Assembly (NCBI GenBank): GCA_028456385.1
Contig: JALNQF010000162.1
Location: forward strand, 1-64,000
Length of the DNA: 64,000 nt
Origin: Ophiosphaerella korrae
Taxonomy: Eukaryota; Ascomycota; Dothideomycetes; Pleosporales; Phaeosphaeriaceae
Direction: 5' to 3'
Each line of letters opens with the position of its first letter. Position 1 is the stretch's first letter. The notes under the pieces were generated by a model. That model saw only the letters and a program-made list of their open reading frames with translations, was not told the origin of the DNA and did no database searches. This document shows positions 1 to 13,455 of the stretch, piece after piece. The position numbers and the translations under genes are program-made.

Positions 1-134
1 AGCTAAATATCTAACTCTTTTAAGAGTAATTAAGAGGTGTTGCGTAGAGCTATTACGTGTTAAGATAAGATAGATATGCAAAGTTAGTAGGGCTAGCTAC
101 TTACTTATACTAGCTACTTGCTTATAAACTACGT
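1..134. mobile_element. Right end of a Fot1/pogo-like DNA transposon (truncated by window start)
   Basis: The last ~50 bases before 134 match the terminal inverted repeat of the Fot1-like element at 42317-44122: the end reads ...cttataaactacgt and is followed by TA at 135-136, as for a TA-targeting Tc1/mariner-type insertion. Just inside it, two copies of a cta(c/g)tactta/gctta-type motif parallel the internal direct repeats of the T1 terminus. Sequence right of the TA is homologous to Gypsy internal sequence around 4390, so this element inserted into Gypsy D. No transposase sequence lies inside the window. Confidence 0.55.
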
Positions 135-136
135 TA

Positions 137-2730
137 TATTAGGATCGAATTTATAGTTTATAAAAAAAGGTAATACTCTTATTACTATATTTTTTATACT
201 ATTATATACTAGCTATACTATAAGTAATAACTATACCTAATTATTTTAATTGTAGTTAAGGTAGTATCTTAAGTACTATTCTAACTATCTATCTATCTAT
301 AGATAGTATACTATTAATATTTAATATATAATTTCTAATTCTACTACTATTATTCTCTAAAGTTTTAATATAAATCTTATATCTCTATCTATAATAATCT
401 TATCTAGAATACTATACTAGCTAACTATAGTCCTTATAACTTAGTAGGTAGTAACTTCTATTTTACTTTTCTCTTTATATAGTCTAAAGTATAAGTACTT
501 TATAAGCTTATCTATAATTATTAAGATTCTATTATACTTAACTCCTAATATTAAGTTCTTTAATTTAGGTAACTTTGTAATAAAGTCTATTATAATAGTT
601 CTCTAAAGATACTCTAGTACTTTAACTAGTTATAATATTCTATATAGTGCGTATCTACTATATTTATTTCTATAATATTCTATATAGTCTTATAGTACTT
701 CTATTACTAGTTATTTTACTTTTAGTATATAATAGTCCCTTAAAAGCTTATCTAGTGTTTTCTTAGTTCTTTAGTATCTATATACTAGTAGTTTATAGAA
801 TTATTATATAAATTCTCTTTATAGGCTATTACTAGTCTATTATAGATTTCTAGCTTTTCTATTTCTTTAGAGGCTTTTACTATTTCTTACTAAATCTATT
901 TATCTAGCTTACTACTTTTTCTCTAAAGTATTATAGCTATCTTAGGTTTATTTAGGATTAGGTTTCCTTTCTTATTCTTAACTAGAACTATACTAGTTAT
1001 ATTTACTTCTTCTTCTAAATCTAGTCTTTTACTTAGAGTATCTACTTACTAGTTATCTTTTCCTTTTATATATATAACTTTAAAGTTAAATATTAATAAG
1101 TATTTTTACTATCTTATATAGTGTTATAATAAGTCTTTATTTATTATAAACTTTATAAGGTTTTTATAATCTATATAGACCTTTATTTTATATTTTACTC
1201 TTTATAAGTATAATCTCTATTACTTAAATACTTTATAGATTACTAGTATTTCTTTTTTATAGATTAAGTAGTTAAGCTCTACTAGCTTTATCTTCTTAGA
1301 GAAGTATTTAACTAAGTGTTCTTACTATATTACTTAGTCTACTTGTGTTAGTACTATCTTATAAACTAAATTAGATGTATCTATTTTTACTATTACTAGT
1401 AGTTCTAGGTTGTATATTCTAATAACTAAGTTTTCTATAAATTTCTATTTAATCTAATTAAATACTTTATTATATTCCTAAGTCTATTTAAATAGTGTAT
1501 CCTTCTTTATAAGTCTTGTTAATAGTTCTATATACTTAGACTATCTTACTATTAGCTTCTTCTAGAAGTTAACTAGCCTATAAAATTACTATACCTCTTA
1601 TAGGTTTTTTAGTGTTAGCTATTCTTAGATTAACTTAATCTTACTTAGGTTAATCCTTATTTTTCCTAGTTTAATAATTAATCTAAGGAAGTCTATCTCC
1701 TTTATATATAACTCGTATTTTTTTATTTTAAGAAATAATTTATTTTCTACTAGTCTTTCTAGTACCTTGTATACGTATAATATATATTCTTCTTCTATTT
1801 CTAAGAATATAAGGATATTATCTAGGTATATAAATGTAAATACGTCTAAGTACTCTCTTAGGACTCTATTAATTCTTTCTTAGAATACTACTAGTGCGTT
1901 TATTAATCTAAAAGGTATAACTATATATTTAAATAGTTTATATTATATTTAGAACGCTGTTTTCTATTTATTACCTTTCTTTAGATATCAAACTTTATTA
2001 AGATTCGAGCCTTTTAAAGCCTATTTTATATTTTGTCTATATATAGTAAGGGATATTAGTTCTTACTAGTAATTGCGTTTATCTTTCTAAAGTCTACGTA
2101 AAGTCTTTTATTACTTATCTCTTTTTTGTCTATAAACGTAACTCTATATACTACTAAGGGTTAGGAGTTTTATATCTATCTTTTCTTTATTACGTTTTTA
2201 TAATACGCTTCCTTAATTTTTAATTTTTCTTTTATTTTTCTATAGACTAGACTCTACTTTGCGTTTTTCTCTTCTTCTAGGTCTATTACTAAGTTATATA
2301 GCTAATATTCTAGAAGGTAGTCTTTAGGTTCTATAAGTTACTTTTTCTATTTCTTATATTTATTTAGGAACTCTCCTTTATATATGTTTATATTAGCTTT
2401 TAATATATCTTTCTTAGGGTAGCTTATCTTTCTTATTCTTTAATTAATTCTTAGGTTAGTTATTTATAACTATAGTATCTCTAGAATTATATCTTATTTA
2501 TTATTAATTGTTGTTTTATCTATAACTAGGTTCTTAATTTCTAGCCTTTTTAGCTTTAGTAAAGAGGGTGTAGTATTAAACTTTATAAGTTCCTAGAATA
2601 GTTTTCTTTTAATTATACTTAGTTGTTAAGGATACTTCTTTATTATATAGTTTATTCCTTATATTTCTATTAACTTCTTAGATATAAAGTTCTTTATTAC
2701 TCTACTATTAATTATAACTCTTTCTCTTTT
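137..2730 (-). mobile_element. Gypsy element D, 3' part (pol relic), interrupted by element A
   Basis: RIP-degraded minus-strand pol sequence, colinear with 4390-7060 of element A: the same order of integrase, RNase H and reverse transcriptase blocks, but diverged. The RT active-site block lies near 1810-1850 (minus strand), where YLDD reads YLDN, a G-to-A change on the coding strand. Stops occur every few dozen codons, nearly all TAA/TAG. The element breaks at 2730 where A is inserted (TSD ctttt) and resumes at 9705. Its 3' LTR is not in the window because a Fot1-like element and the window edge cut it at the left. Confidence 0.8.
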
Positions 2731-3171
2731 TATAACAGGCCTCCTGTCGTCAACTATAGGTACCTATCTAGGGGGCTAGTAGATTAAGAGATAATAACAA
2801 AAGTTTGTATTAGGATCTACAATAACTATAAACAATAGAAGATGTTTCGCAACTGTCTTGTATTAGCGTTCTATAGTTAAAGGATTAAATTACTAATACT
2901 ATCTTAATAATACGTATTGCTACTAACTATATACCTATACTTCTTAGCTAGCTTTATGCTTTGTGTTTGCTAAGATCGCAAATTACAAATTTATTACGTG
3001 CACGAATTTATACTTTGTGTTTGCTAAGATTGCAAATCGCAAATTTATTACGTATCCCTATTATAGTTAGCTTCCTAGTTAAGTTCGTTGCCCTATAGGT
3101 CGTATATATTGTTATTATCTATAGTAGGGCTAATTAGTTTAAATTAGCTTTCCCTTGTTACTACTATAACA
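2731..3171 (-). repeat. LTR of element A (3' LTR in coding orientation)
   Basis: Shares its sequence and both ends with 9313-9699. It carries a 54-bp direct tandem duplication; the unit starting cttt-gtgtttgc occurs at 2959 and 3013. The right LTR has only one copy. The motif of a stretch ending in ttaataatacgtatt (a conserved LTR core seen in all family members here) is present. Confidence 0.9.
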
Positions 3172-3839
3172 CTATTCTCCTCTCTAGGCAAGTTCTTATT
3201 TCTCTACCCTAGGCCTAAGGTTATTAGTCTAGTTTCTTTGTTTATCTCTAGTTTTTTATTATTCTCTATATCTTTACGTTCTAATTGTAACAAACTTCTT
3301 CTTGTTACTTGTGTTACTTATAATAGGGTTAAAATGTTTCCTTACTCTCGTTATACTTAGCTAAAACTTACGTGCCTCGTGTCCTTAAAGGATAGTAAAC
3401 ACTATAACAAGTGTATTCTAGCTAATATTTAATACAAGTATATACTATTTAGCGTTTCTCTTATAGAGTATAAGTATTTAATTTCTATATAGTCTCTTCT
3501 TGCTAAGTTATATAGGGCGAGCTATTAACTAGGCTTAAGAGATACTATTATTATAGCTTGTAGTAGCTAAGGCTAAGTATAAGCTAACTCTTTATAAGCT
3601 AGTAGATCTTTATTCTTACGTTAAGCGTCTTTGTAAGATAAAGGCTTATAATAACGCTAAATTATCTAAATAGTCTTGTGCCTTAGAGGCTAAAATAGAC
3701 CTCAAAGATATAGTTTAGGCTGCTCTAGCTCCTATTATATTAGACGTTCCTAACGCCTCTCTATCTAGTAGTAGTATCGTTAGTTTTCTCAATTTGCTGC
3801 AAGGCGCTCTAGAAGGTTTTAATTTTAGAAGTCCTCTAG

Positions 3840-6800
3840 TTTCTTAGGGTAGTTAAGGTTATCTTCTAGTTCCTATATTTCTTTCTATAGTTACCCTTTC
3901 TCGTCTATACCTATCTATTTTACTAGGTAGTAGTTCTTACTGTTATAGAACTAGCGTGCTAGGATTTTCTTAACTTCTTATTCTTCTTATTCTCTATATA
4001 TATCTACTTCGTACACTAGTAGTTTTACGTTTTATAGTACTATCTTAAGTAGCGCTACGTAGAAAGTTAGGTGTATCCTTATCTTATTTAGTAACTTTAA
4101 TTTAAATATAACTAGTAAGATTTTCTTCTTAATTTTATATAGTCCTATCTTAACGTAGTCTAATTTTAAACTAGGTCGTTTACTCTTAATATTCTTGCGT
4201 ACTAACTATACTTTTTCTCCCTCTCTAAATTAAGGTCCTTCTTTGTATTTTTTATTATAGTACTTAGCTATTTAATTTTATAGGAACTCTGCGTCCTATC
4301 TTAGTTAGTTATATATATTTCTAAGTCTATTAGTAAAGTTTTCTCCTCTTAAGGACTAAGATATCTATATTCTTAGTATTCTATATACGCTAGGTTTAAA
4401 TCTATAGTTTACAAAGAAGAGTAATACTCTTATTACTATATTCTTTGCGCTATTGTATACTAACTATGCTATAGGTAGTAACTATACCTAGTTATTCTAG
4501 TTGTAGTTAAGGTAGCATCTTAAGTACTATTCTACTATCTAGTTTATTTATTCTAATTATCTGTCTATCTGTAGGTAGTATACTATAGATATTACGTACT
4601 TAATTCCTAATTGTGCTGTTATCGTTTCCTATAGTTTTAATGTAAATCTTATATCTCTATCTATAATAATTTTGTCTAGTAGTCTATATTAACTAATTAT
4701 AGTTCCTAGAACCTAGTATATAGTAACTTCTATCCTACTTCTCTCTTTATATAGTCTAAAGTATATATACTTTATAAATTTATCTACTAGTGTTAGGATT
4801 CTATCGTATTTAACTCTTAATATTAGGTCCTTAGACTTTAGTAGCTTTGTTATAAAGTCTATTGTAATAACTCCCTATAGTTATTCTAGTGTTTCTACTA
4901 GTTGTAACATTCTATATAGTGTGTATCTATTGTGTTTATTCCTTTAATACTCTATATAGTCTTGTAGTACCTCTATTACTAGTTGTCTTGCTTTTAGGAT
5001 GTAGTAATCTTGTAGTAACTTGTCTAGGGTCTTGTTAATCCCTTAGTATCTATATACTAGTAGTTTGTAAAACTATTATACAAATTCTCTTTAGATTTTC
5101 CTTAGAATATATATTCTTCTGTGTACTTGTGCGAGTCCTTTATAGATTTCTAGTTTCTCTGTTTCTTTAGATACTTCTTGTATTATTTTCTAAATCTATT
5201 TATCTAGCTCGCTACTCTTTCTTTTAAGTGTTGTAGCTATTTTAAGTATATTTAAGACTAAATATCCTTCTTTATTTTTAACTAAAACTATACTAGTAGC
5301 GCTTACTTCTTCTTGTAAGTCTAGTCTTCTACTAAGGGCGTCTACAAACTAATTGTTTTTCCCTTTTATATATATAATTTCTATATTAAATATTAATAGG
5401 AATTCCTACTATCTTATGTAGTGTTATAATAGTTCCTTATTTATTATAAATCCTATAAGATTCTTGTAATCTATGTAGACTTTTGTCTAGTACTTTACTC
5501 CTTACAAGTATACTCTCTATTACTTAAATACTTTGTAGATTACTAGTATCTCTTTGTTATAGATTAGGTAGTTAAGTTCTACTATCTTTATTTTCTTAGA
5601 GAAGTATTTAACTAAGTATTCTTTTTTAGTCTCTAGGTCTTCTTGTATTAGTACTATACTATAGACTAAATTAGATACGTCTATTTTTACTATTACTAGT
5701 AGGTCTAGGTTGTATATTCTAATAACTAGGTTCTCTATAAACTTCTTTTTAATCTTATTAAATACTTTATTGTATTCCTTTATCTATTTAAACGGCGTGT
5801 CCTTTTTTATAAGTCTTGTTATTAGTTCTATATCTTTAGACTATCCTACTATTAACTTTCTACAAAAGTTAGCTAGCCTATAAAATTATTATACTTCCTT
5901 TAGGTTTTTTAGTGTTAGCTATTTGTTAATTAATCTAATCTTTTCTAGGTTAATCTTAATTTTTCCTAGTTTAATAATAAATCTAAGGAAATCTATTTCC
6001 TTTATATAGAATTTGCATTTTCTTATTTTAAGAAATAGTTTATTTTCTACTAATTTCTTTAGTACTTTGTATACGTGTTATACGTATTCTTCCTCTGTTT
6101 CTAAGAATATAAGGATATTATCTAAGTATACAAATGTAAATATATCTAAGTACTCTCTTAGTACTATATTAATCCTTTCTTAGAATGCTGCTAGTACATT
6201 TATTAAGCTAAACAGCATAACTAAGTATTTATATAGTCTATACTATGTTCTAAACGCTGTTTTCTATTTATTGCCTTCTTTAATTCTAATCTAATAGTAG
6301 GCGTTTTAGATATCTAGCTTCGTAAAGATCTTTACTTTTTGTAGTCTATCTTGTATTCTATCTATTTGTAGTAGTAAGTATTAGTTCTTGTTTGTAATTG
6401 CGTTAGTTTTTCTAAAATCTACGCAAGGCCTTTTATTATTTATTCTCTTTTTATCTACAAATATAAGTTTATATACTACTAAGGATTTAGATTCTCTTAT
6501 CTATCCTTTTTTTATTGCGGTCTAAATAAACGCTTGTTTAATCTTAGATTCTTCTTCTATTTTTTAGTAGACTAGGCTCTATCCTAAGTTTCTTCCTTCT
6601 TCTAGTTCTATCGCTAAGTCCTATAGTCGATATTCTAGAAGGTAGTCTTCTAGCTCTATAAGCTGTTCTTCCTATTTCTTATATTCTTCTAGGAATTCTC
6701 TTTTGTAGGTGCTTATATTAGCTTTTAACGTATTAGTTTTACTATAACTAATTTTCCCTATTCTCTAATTAATATGTAGGTTAGTTATCTATAACTATAG

Positions 6801-9290
6801 TATACCTAATATTATATCTTACTTGTTATTAATTATTATTATATCTATAACTATATTTTTAATTGTTATCCCTTCTAATTCAAGTATAGAGGGAACTGTC
6901 TCGAACCTAATAGGTTCTTAGAATAGTTTTCCTTTAATTATACTTAGTTATTAAGGGTATTTCTTTATTATATACTTTATTCCTTGTATTTCTATAAACT
7001 TCTTTAATATAAAGTTCCTTGTAGCTCTACTATTAATTATTAGTTGTACTTTCTTTCCTTAGTATATACTTGTTTTCGTAATATATAGGCCTCTTATACC
7101 TTTTAACTATTCTTGTTTAGGCTCTTTTGTAAACTATCTATCTTTTTAGAGCTATAGCCCTACTTTAAGCTTATATTCTTCGTGTTTTAGATATTCGTCG
7201 TATATATATTTGTACTATAGTCCTCCTTAGACGCATTTCTTTAATAGTTTTAGGCTAGGTCTTACTACTACGTATCTATCTTCTAGAATTATCTCTTATC
7301 CTTAGATATCTTCTTCTATAATTACTCTTGTATAGTTGTAGCCTTTTCTTCTTATAAGCTATATACTATTATTTACTTTAGGGTTTCTATATATAACGTA
7401 ATTTTTTTTTAGGTATAATATCTATAATACTTTAAAATATACTAGATATCTTAGATCTATTATTTTGTTATCCCCTTCTTAGTACTTATCTTTTTTAGGT
7501 GTATCTATTATTAAGATATAGTACACTACTAGTACTCTTAGTATATAGGCTTTATTAATCTATCGTGTTCTTCTTATAAGATACTACTACTCTTTTTCTA
7601 TAAGTATTCTTCCTACTATAACTATATATTACTTTATCTATTCTTAAAATAGTATAAACTTTATTTCTTTAGGATTGTATTCTTTCTAGTCTTTGTACGC
7701 TTCCTCTATACTTATAACTAGTAAGTATTTCTAAACGAACTTCTATTTTTTATTACGTTCCTCTATATCTATTGTTGTACAGCTATTATAGCTATATATT
7801 ATTAGCTAGGTATACTCTATTCCTCTTATACTAACCTATTTCTCGCTTTCTCGCGGTCCTTTAGAGGAAGCCGTAGTAGTCTCTTTATCTAGTGCTAGTC
7901 CTTTAGCCTAGATTAATAGTACTAGGAGCTCTTCCCTTTCTAAGTCTTCTATTAGTAAGTCTATTACTTAGGCTATTTCTTCTAGCTAAGCTTTTATTCT
8001 TTCTTTTATTACTACTACTCTATATCTCTATTATAGGAAGTATCTTACTCCTTACTTACTAGAAAGGTGTATATAGTAGTTATCTTTATAACAAAAGGTC
8101 TAATAGAGTATTGTATATTATATTTCTTTACTCCTAGCTACCTTCTCTTAAGGTTTAGCCTGTACTTATAGTACTTCCTTCTTCTTCTTAGTTGTTTTTA
8201 ACTAAGTTTCTTTCTTTAGGTCCTTACTCTTATAGTCCTTTATAAAGTATCCTAGTTTCCTACATTTATAATATACTATATCCTATTTTTTCTTTAACTA
8301 GTAGTCTTTTACATAGTAGCCCTTTTTACTACAGTTAAAGTACGTAAAGTCTTTACTCTTCTTCTTCTTCCTATCCTTATTAGCGTTAAGGATTATAGAG
8401 TCTCTAGCATCCTAATTTCTATTTTAAGTACTATACTTGTTCTTCTTCTATTTCTAGAGATTATTGTCGATTTATATTACCTATTACTTTAGGGCTTCTA
8501 GTATCCTTAGTTTCTCTATATAGATTATTTCGTATTAAATCTTAGAGTTTAGTCCTTATTTAAATTGTAACATTAATATAGACTTGTTCTATTCTATATT
8601 TTAGGATAGTTATTTAAATTATAATACGTACTTAAGAATACTCTAGTTCTATATAAGCTTCTCTAGCTATTCTTTAGCTTATCGTGTAACGTCTATATCT
8701 CTAAATACTACTCTTATTTGTTTAGTAAAGTATTTGTAACTTCTAAAGATAGCTCTTATCTTATCCTTCTAGGTTATTAGAGAGTATATTATGTAGTCTA
8801 TCTAGTATAGTTTATACTATCTTATTACGTCTTCCTTAAAGTACAGCCTAATATATATTACCTTCTTTTCTTCTATATCAAAGTGTAGTGCTTGTATATC
8901 TATCTAGAGTTAAGCTAAAGTAATAAAAGGTCTTAGTTTCTCCTTTGTCCTATTAAACTTCTTAAGGACAGGTATCTTAGGTAGTTTCTTAGTCGCACTC
9001 ATTGCTAGACATTGTATAATTAGTTCTATCTAATTCTAGCCTTCGATAATTACCTTAATCTATACTTTATTCTATTTCGCGTAGTCCTATAGTTCCTTAT
9101 TCTACGTTTCTAAGGCGTCGATTACTATCTTTATATCTTCCTTATCTAAGATCAAGTTGTTAATTTAGTCCTTAATTATTTCCTATACAGTACTATTAGA
9201 CTTATAACTACTCCTAGGGGCTTTGCTTATTTTAGTTAAACTTTCTACTATCGTATTAGCTAGACTATACGTTACTTACGCTTTGCTTCT
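3840..9290 (-). pseudogene. Gag-Pol relic of element A (Gypsy, chromodomain class)
   Basis: Reading leftwards, the conceptual product runs gag, zinc-knuckle region (about 8220-8340), protease/RT (RT block YLDN near 6110-6150), RNase H, integrase and, last, a chromodomain-like segment (about 3850-3970) homologous to those of elements B and C. The proteins would form the capsid and copy/integrate the element; the chromodomain in this class steers integration to heterochromatin. Nonsense codons are almost exclusively TAG/TAA from Trp/Gln codons, as RIP produces. I see no credible long frame and no start codon I would defend, so limits are approximate. Confidence 0.75.
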
Positions 9291-9312
9291 CGCAATAACC
9301 AAATTAGTAAGG
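9270..9312 (-). other. Conserved LTR-proximal block (candidate primer-binding/leader region)
   Basis: On the minus strand, the sequence right after the 5' LTR reads CC-TTACTAATTTGGTTATTG then CGAGAAGCGAAGCG. The same block follows the 5' LTRs at 18324, 24927, 61653 and 63162 and the LTR at 12031 (minus). It contains TGG-TTATTG, compatible with a primer-binding site pairing to a tRNA 3' CCA, about 11 bases from the LTR. The tRNA is not identified. Its CpGs survive in most copies. Confidence 0.45.
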
Positions 9313-9699
9313 TGTAACAAGCCTCCTATCGTCAACTACAGGTACCTATCTAGGGGGCTAGTAGATTAAGAGATAATAACAAAAGTTTATATTAGGATTT
9401 ATAATAACTATAAACAATAGAAGATATTTTGCAACTGTCTTGTATTAGCGTTCTATAGTTAAAGGATTAAATTACCAATACTATCTTAATAATGCGTATT
9501 ACTACTAACTATATACCTATACTTCTTAGCTAGCTTTGTACTTCGTGTTTGCTAAGATCGCGAATCGCGAATTTATTACGTGTCCCTATTATAGTTAGCT
9601 TCCTAGTTAAGTTCGTTGCCCTACAGGTCGTATGTATTGTCATTATCCGTAGTAGAGCTAATTGGTTCAAATTAGCTTTCCCTTGTTACTACTATAACA
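9313..9699 (-). repeat. LTR of element A (5' LTR in coding orientation)
   Basis: 387 bp, ending at the TSD copy 9700-9704 (ctttt). A short spurious open frame crosses this LTR. On the coding strand it is followed, within 12 bases, by the conserved block described at 9270-9312. Confidence 0.9.
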
Positions 9700-10990
9700 C
9701 TTTTTCTTTAAAAAGTACCTTATTTTATAATATATAGGCCTATTATATCTTTAAGTCTTTCTTACTTAAACTATTTTATAAATCTTCTACTTTATTAAGG
9801 CTATAGTCTAATTTTATACTTATCCTATATATACTTATACTAAGGTTTTCCTAGAATATATTCTCTAGATAGTTTAGGTTCTAGTCTTATTATAATACAC
9901 TCTTCTATAAGTACTCTTATAAATTCTTATCTTCTAATATCTATAGCTTTAATAGCCTTTACGTAGTTATAATTTTCTCTTCTTACTAACTAGGTGTAGT
10001 TTCTTACCTTAAGTTATTTATATATATAGCAATTATTACTTAGGTATAATATTAATATTACTTTAAAGTATACTAAGTATTCTATATTTATTCTTTTGTT
10101 GTCTCCTTCTTAGTACTTGTCTTTTCTAGGTATTGTATCTACTAAGATATAGTATACTACTAGTATACTTAGTATATAGGCTTTATTAATCTATCTTGTT
10201 TTTTTTATAAGATACTACTCTCTTTATATAAGTATTCCTTTTACTATAATAGTATATTACTCTATCTATTATTAGAATGTTATAAACTTAGTTTCTTAAG
10301 ATTATATATTTTCTAACCTTTATACGCTTCCTCTATACTTATTAATAGTAAGTATTTCTAAATAAATTACTATTATATAATAGGTTCTTCTATACTCTCT
10401 ATACTATAGCTATTATAGCTATATATATCTAACTAGGTATACTTTATACTTCTTATATTAACTTGTTTCTTGTTATCTTATAGTCCTTTAGTGTTAACTA
10501 TAGTAGTTTCTTTGTCTACTAACTATCCTTTAGTAGTAACTAAGGGAGTTTAGAGTTTTTCTCCTTCTAAGTCTTTTATTAGTAGGTCCCTTACTTTCTC
10601 TATATCTTTAAGCTATACTTAAGTTCTTTCTTTTATTACTACTACTCTTTATTTCCTTTATAAAAACTATCTTACTCTTTACTTACTTAAAAAGTATACG
10701 TAGTAGTTATTATTATAATAAAAGGTCTAATTAAGTATTCTATACTATAATTCTCTAGTTACTACTACTTTCTCTTAGGGCTTAGCCTATACTTTTAGTA
10801 CTTCTTTCTTATCTTTAGTCGTCTTTAACTAAGCTTCTTTCTTTAGGTCTTTACTTCTATAGTCTTTTACAAAGTATCTTAGTTCCCTATATTTATAATA
10901 TACTTTATCTTTCTTCTTTAATTAATAATCTTTTATATAGAAACCTAGCTAATTATAGTTAAAGTACTTAAAGTCTTTTTTTTTTGTTTT

Positions 10991-11176
10991 ATTATCTTTA
11001 TTAGCGTTAAGGATTATAGGGTCCCTACTATTATAGTTTCTAAGTTATCTTCTATATTTATTTATCTTCTATTCTTAAAGATTATTATCTTTATCAGCGT
11101 TAAGGATTATAGGGTCCCTACTATTATAGTTTCTAAGTTATCTTCTATATTTGTTTATCTTCTATTCTTAAAGATT
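10991..11176. repeat. 93-bp tandem duplication in the gag relic of D
   Basis: The segment starting attatctttattagcg at 10991 recurs at 11084 with very few differences (for example ttagcg/tcagcg), including the motif gggtccctac. The 93-base unit keeps reading frame (31 codons). Neither A, B nor C has it at the homologous place. Confidence 0.85.
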
Positions 11177-12030
11177 ATTATCTACTTGTATTACCTATTT
11201 CTTTAGAGCTTCTACAATCTTTAGTTTTTTTATTTAAATTAGTTTATACTAAATGTTTAATTTTAGTCCTTGTTTAAATCTTAGTATTAGAGATAGCTTA
11301 TTCTATTCTATGTTCTATAATAGTTGTTTAAACTACAATATATATTCTAAGATACTCTTAAGTTATCTAAGCTTCTCTAGCTTTTCTTTAGCCTATTAGG
11401 TAATATCTATATCCTTAAATACTACCTTTATTTGTTTTATAAAGTATTTATAACTTCTAAAGTTAGCTCTTGTTTTATTCTTCTATATTCTTAGAGCGCA
11501 CGATATATAATCTATCTAGTAAAGTTTAAACTATCTTATTATTTCTTCTTTAAAGTATATTCTAATATACGCTACTTTCTTTTCTTCTATATTATAGTAG
11601 AGTACATGTACGTTTATTTAAAGTTATACTAAAGCTAATAAGAGTCTTAGTTTCTTTCTTATTTTATTAAACTTCTTAAGTACTAAGATCTTAGGTAGTT
11701 TTTTTATTGCGCTAAGTTCTAGTCTTTAGGTAATTTATTCTATCTAATTCTATCCTACTATAATAGCCTTAATTTAAGCTGTATTCTACTTAATATAGTT
11801 CTTTAGTTTCTAGTTCTACGTAGTTAGAGCTTTAATTAATATATATATACTCTCTTTATCTATAATTAGGTTATTTAGATTTATCTTAACTACTACCTAA
11901 TTAGTATTATCTAACTTATAACTACTTAGAGGTACTTTACCTCTTTTCTTAGTTATACTTTCTACTATCGTATTAGCTTAGACTATACGCTACCTACGCT
12001 TTACTTCTCTTAATAACTAGATTAGTAAGG

Positions 12031-12433
12031 TATAATAGAGTTACTTATTATTTACTATAAGTAACCTCTAGAGAGGGTATAGTAGATTAAAAGTTAATAA
12101 CTTAAGTATAGGGGTAATTGTATAATAGGCTTATAAATAATAGAATAATTCTTGCGATATTAATATAGTATTAGTCGTAGTTAGTAATTAAATTACTAAT
12201 ACTATCCTAATAATATACGTTGTTACTACCTATATACTTATACTAATCTATTAATCTATTAATCTATAATTATTTTTCGTCTATATACTCTATAGATTAA
12301 GGGATTATATTACGTATCCTAGTTATAGGTTATTTCTTAATCTAGTTTATTACTCCGCTTATCCTATACTTTGTTAGTACTTAAGTTAAGACTAATTAGT
12401 TCTATTACAATTTCTCTTGTTATATCTATAATA
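12031..12433 (-). repeat. 5' LTR of element D
   Basis: 403 bp with family-type ends: on the coding strand it starts TATTATAGATATAACAAG (TG mutated to TA) and ends before the conserved leader block. It carries the LTR core near 12195-12225. Confidence 0.8.
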
Positions 12434-13201
12434 TATATATTTACTTATACTAAACTTATATAGTATATACTAACTACTTTTTAAGCTAACTATAGTAATT
12501 ATATTATAAGATAAGCTAAGAATAATAATAATAATAATAATAAAGAAAAAAATAAAGTTAAAAAAGAAATAGTAGTAAAAGAAGGAGAAAAAGAAGAAAA
12601 AGAAATAGAAGATAAAGAAGAAAAAAATAAAGTAAAAAGTTAAGATATTCTACTTTTAAAAAGTAAGTAAGATAAAAGTAGAAAGTAGTTTAGGTATATC
12701 TAATAAGTAGAAAAAAAATTGTTTATTATATAATTATTAATCTTTTATATATATAGATACTTAGCTATAGATTTAAAAGTTAAATTATATAGTTTACTCT
12801 ATAAGTATATTTTAAGTATATAAATTATACTTTTTAGATTTATTTTAATTATAAAGTACTTTAAGCTAAATTAAAATCTTTATCTAGTTTATCTATAGCT
12901 TTAAAATCTATATTAAGAGTTTATATATTTTAGAATTTATTATATTCTTTTTATTTATAGAAATACTCTAGTTATCTTTTTTTTTAATCTTTCTTTAGGA
13001 TTCTTTTACGTTTTTAAACTTTTTTTCTTTTTTCTATTACTTTAAGTAGTTAATTATTATCTTTTAAACCTAATTAAAGTTTCTATCTCTTAAAGAGAAT
13101 AATATAAAACATATTATAAATATAATAGTAGGGTAGTAAGAGTAAGTAGTATACTTATATTCTTACTATATCTTAAACTTAAAATAGTTAAAAAAACTTA
13201 T
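12434..13201. other. AT-rich low-complexity stretch, no gene
   Basis: Contains an (aat)n microsatellite at about 12521-12541, followed by a strongly purine-rich run of gaa/aaa/gat-type triplets to about 12640. Beyond that it is RIP-like AT-rich sequence with no recognisable coding content. Bases 13197-13201 are the left TSD of the solo LTR. Confidence 0.7.
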
Positions 13202-13455
13202 TGTAAGGACAGTATACTACTAAGCCAATCCTAACAAAAAGGGGCTAATAGCTAGTTAAGCTATTGCAGTAGTATATAATATATATACTAGTTATTATCG
13301 CTTGAAGTTCTTCGAACTCGCTTAGGGTTGTACTAAGTTGTATGCGGTGGAATATACTAGCCGACAGAGCTAGCACGCGCTAGTTACTCAGCCTAGTAGA
13401 GCTCGTCGACAGCGCTAAGCGTACCCTAATAGCTCCCCGCCCTAGACCCCTTACA
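13202..13455 (-). mobile_element. Solo LTR, not RIPped, TSD cttat
   Basis: A 254-bp sequence with clean LTR ends: on the minus strand it starts TGTAAGGGG and ends GTCCTTACA. The five bases cttat lie directly before (13197-13201) and after it (13456-13460). The right half is clearly GC-richer than everything around it and retains CpA, TpG and CpG (for example gtcgacagcgc). No second copy or internal region is present, so it is a solo LTR. It is unrelated to the A-D family, E or F by eye. Confidence 0.85.

Larger units (their letters stand above)
2731..9699 (-). mobile_element. Gypsy chromovirus A, complete but RIP-inactivated, inserted in D
   Basis: A complete LTR retrotransposon on the minus strand. 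Its LTRs are 2731-3171 (441 bp) and 9313-9699 (387 bp). On the coding strand they begin TGTTATAGTAG and end with TGTTACA, or TGTTATA in the mutated copy. The five bases ctttt at 2726-2730 are repeated at 9700-9704 as a target-site duplication. The 54-bp LTR length difference is one tandem duplication (2959-3066). The internal region (3172-9312) has the order LTR-gag-pol-chromodomain-LTR read leftwards. It is interrupted by dozens of TAA/TAG codons and cannot be active. Confidence 0.92.
9705..12433 (-). mobile_element. Gypsy element D, 5' part (gag, start of pol) with its 5' LTR
   Basis: Continuation of D right of A: protease/pol start, then gag with zinc-knuckle region near 10850-10960, then leader block and 5' LTR. 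It is homologous to 7080-9312 of A throughout, with similar transition-only decay. The gag contains a 93-bp tandem duplication (10991-11176). A TSD cannot be checked because the other LTR is outside the window. Confidence 0.8.

Noticed and set aside
9549..9737. 62-codon plus-strand open frame across an LTR end
   Set aside because: Spans the LTR boundary of A and the TSD; antisense to the element and without homology.
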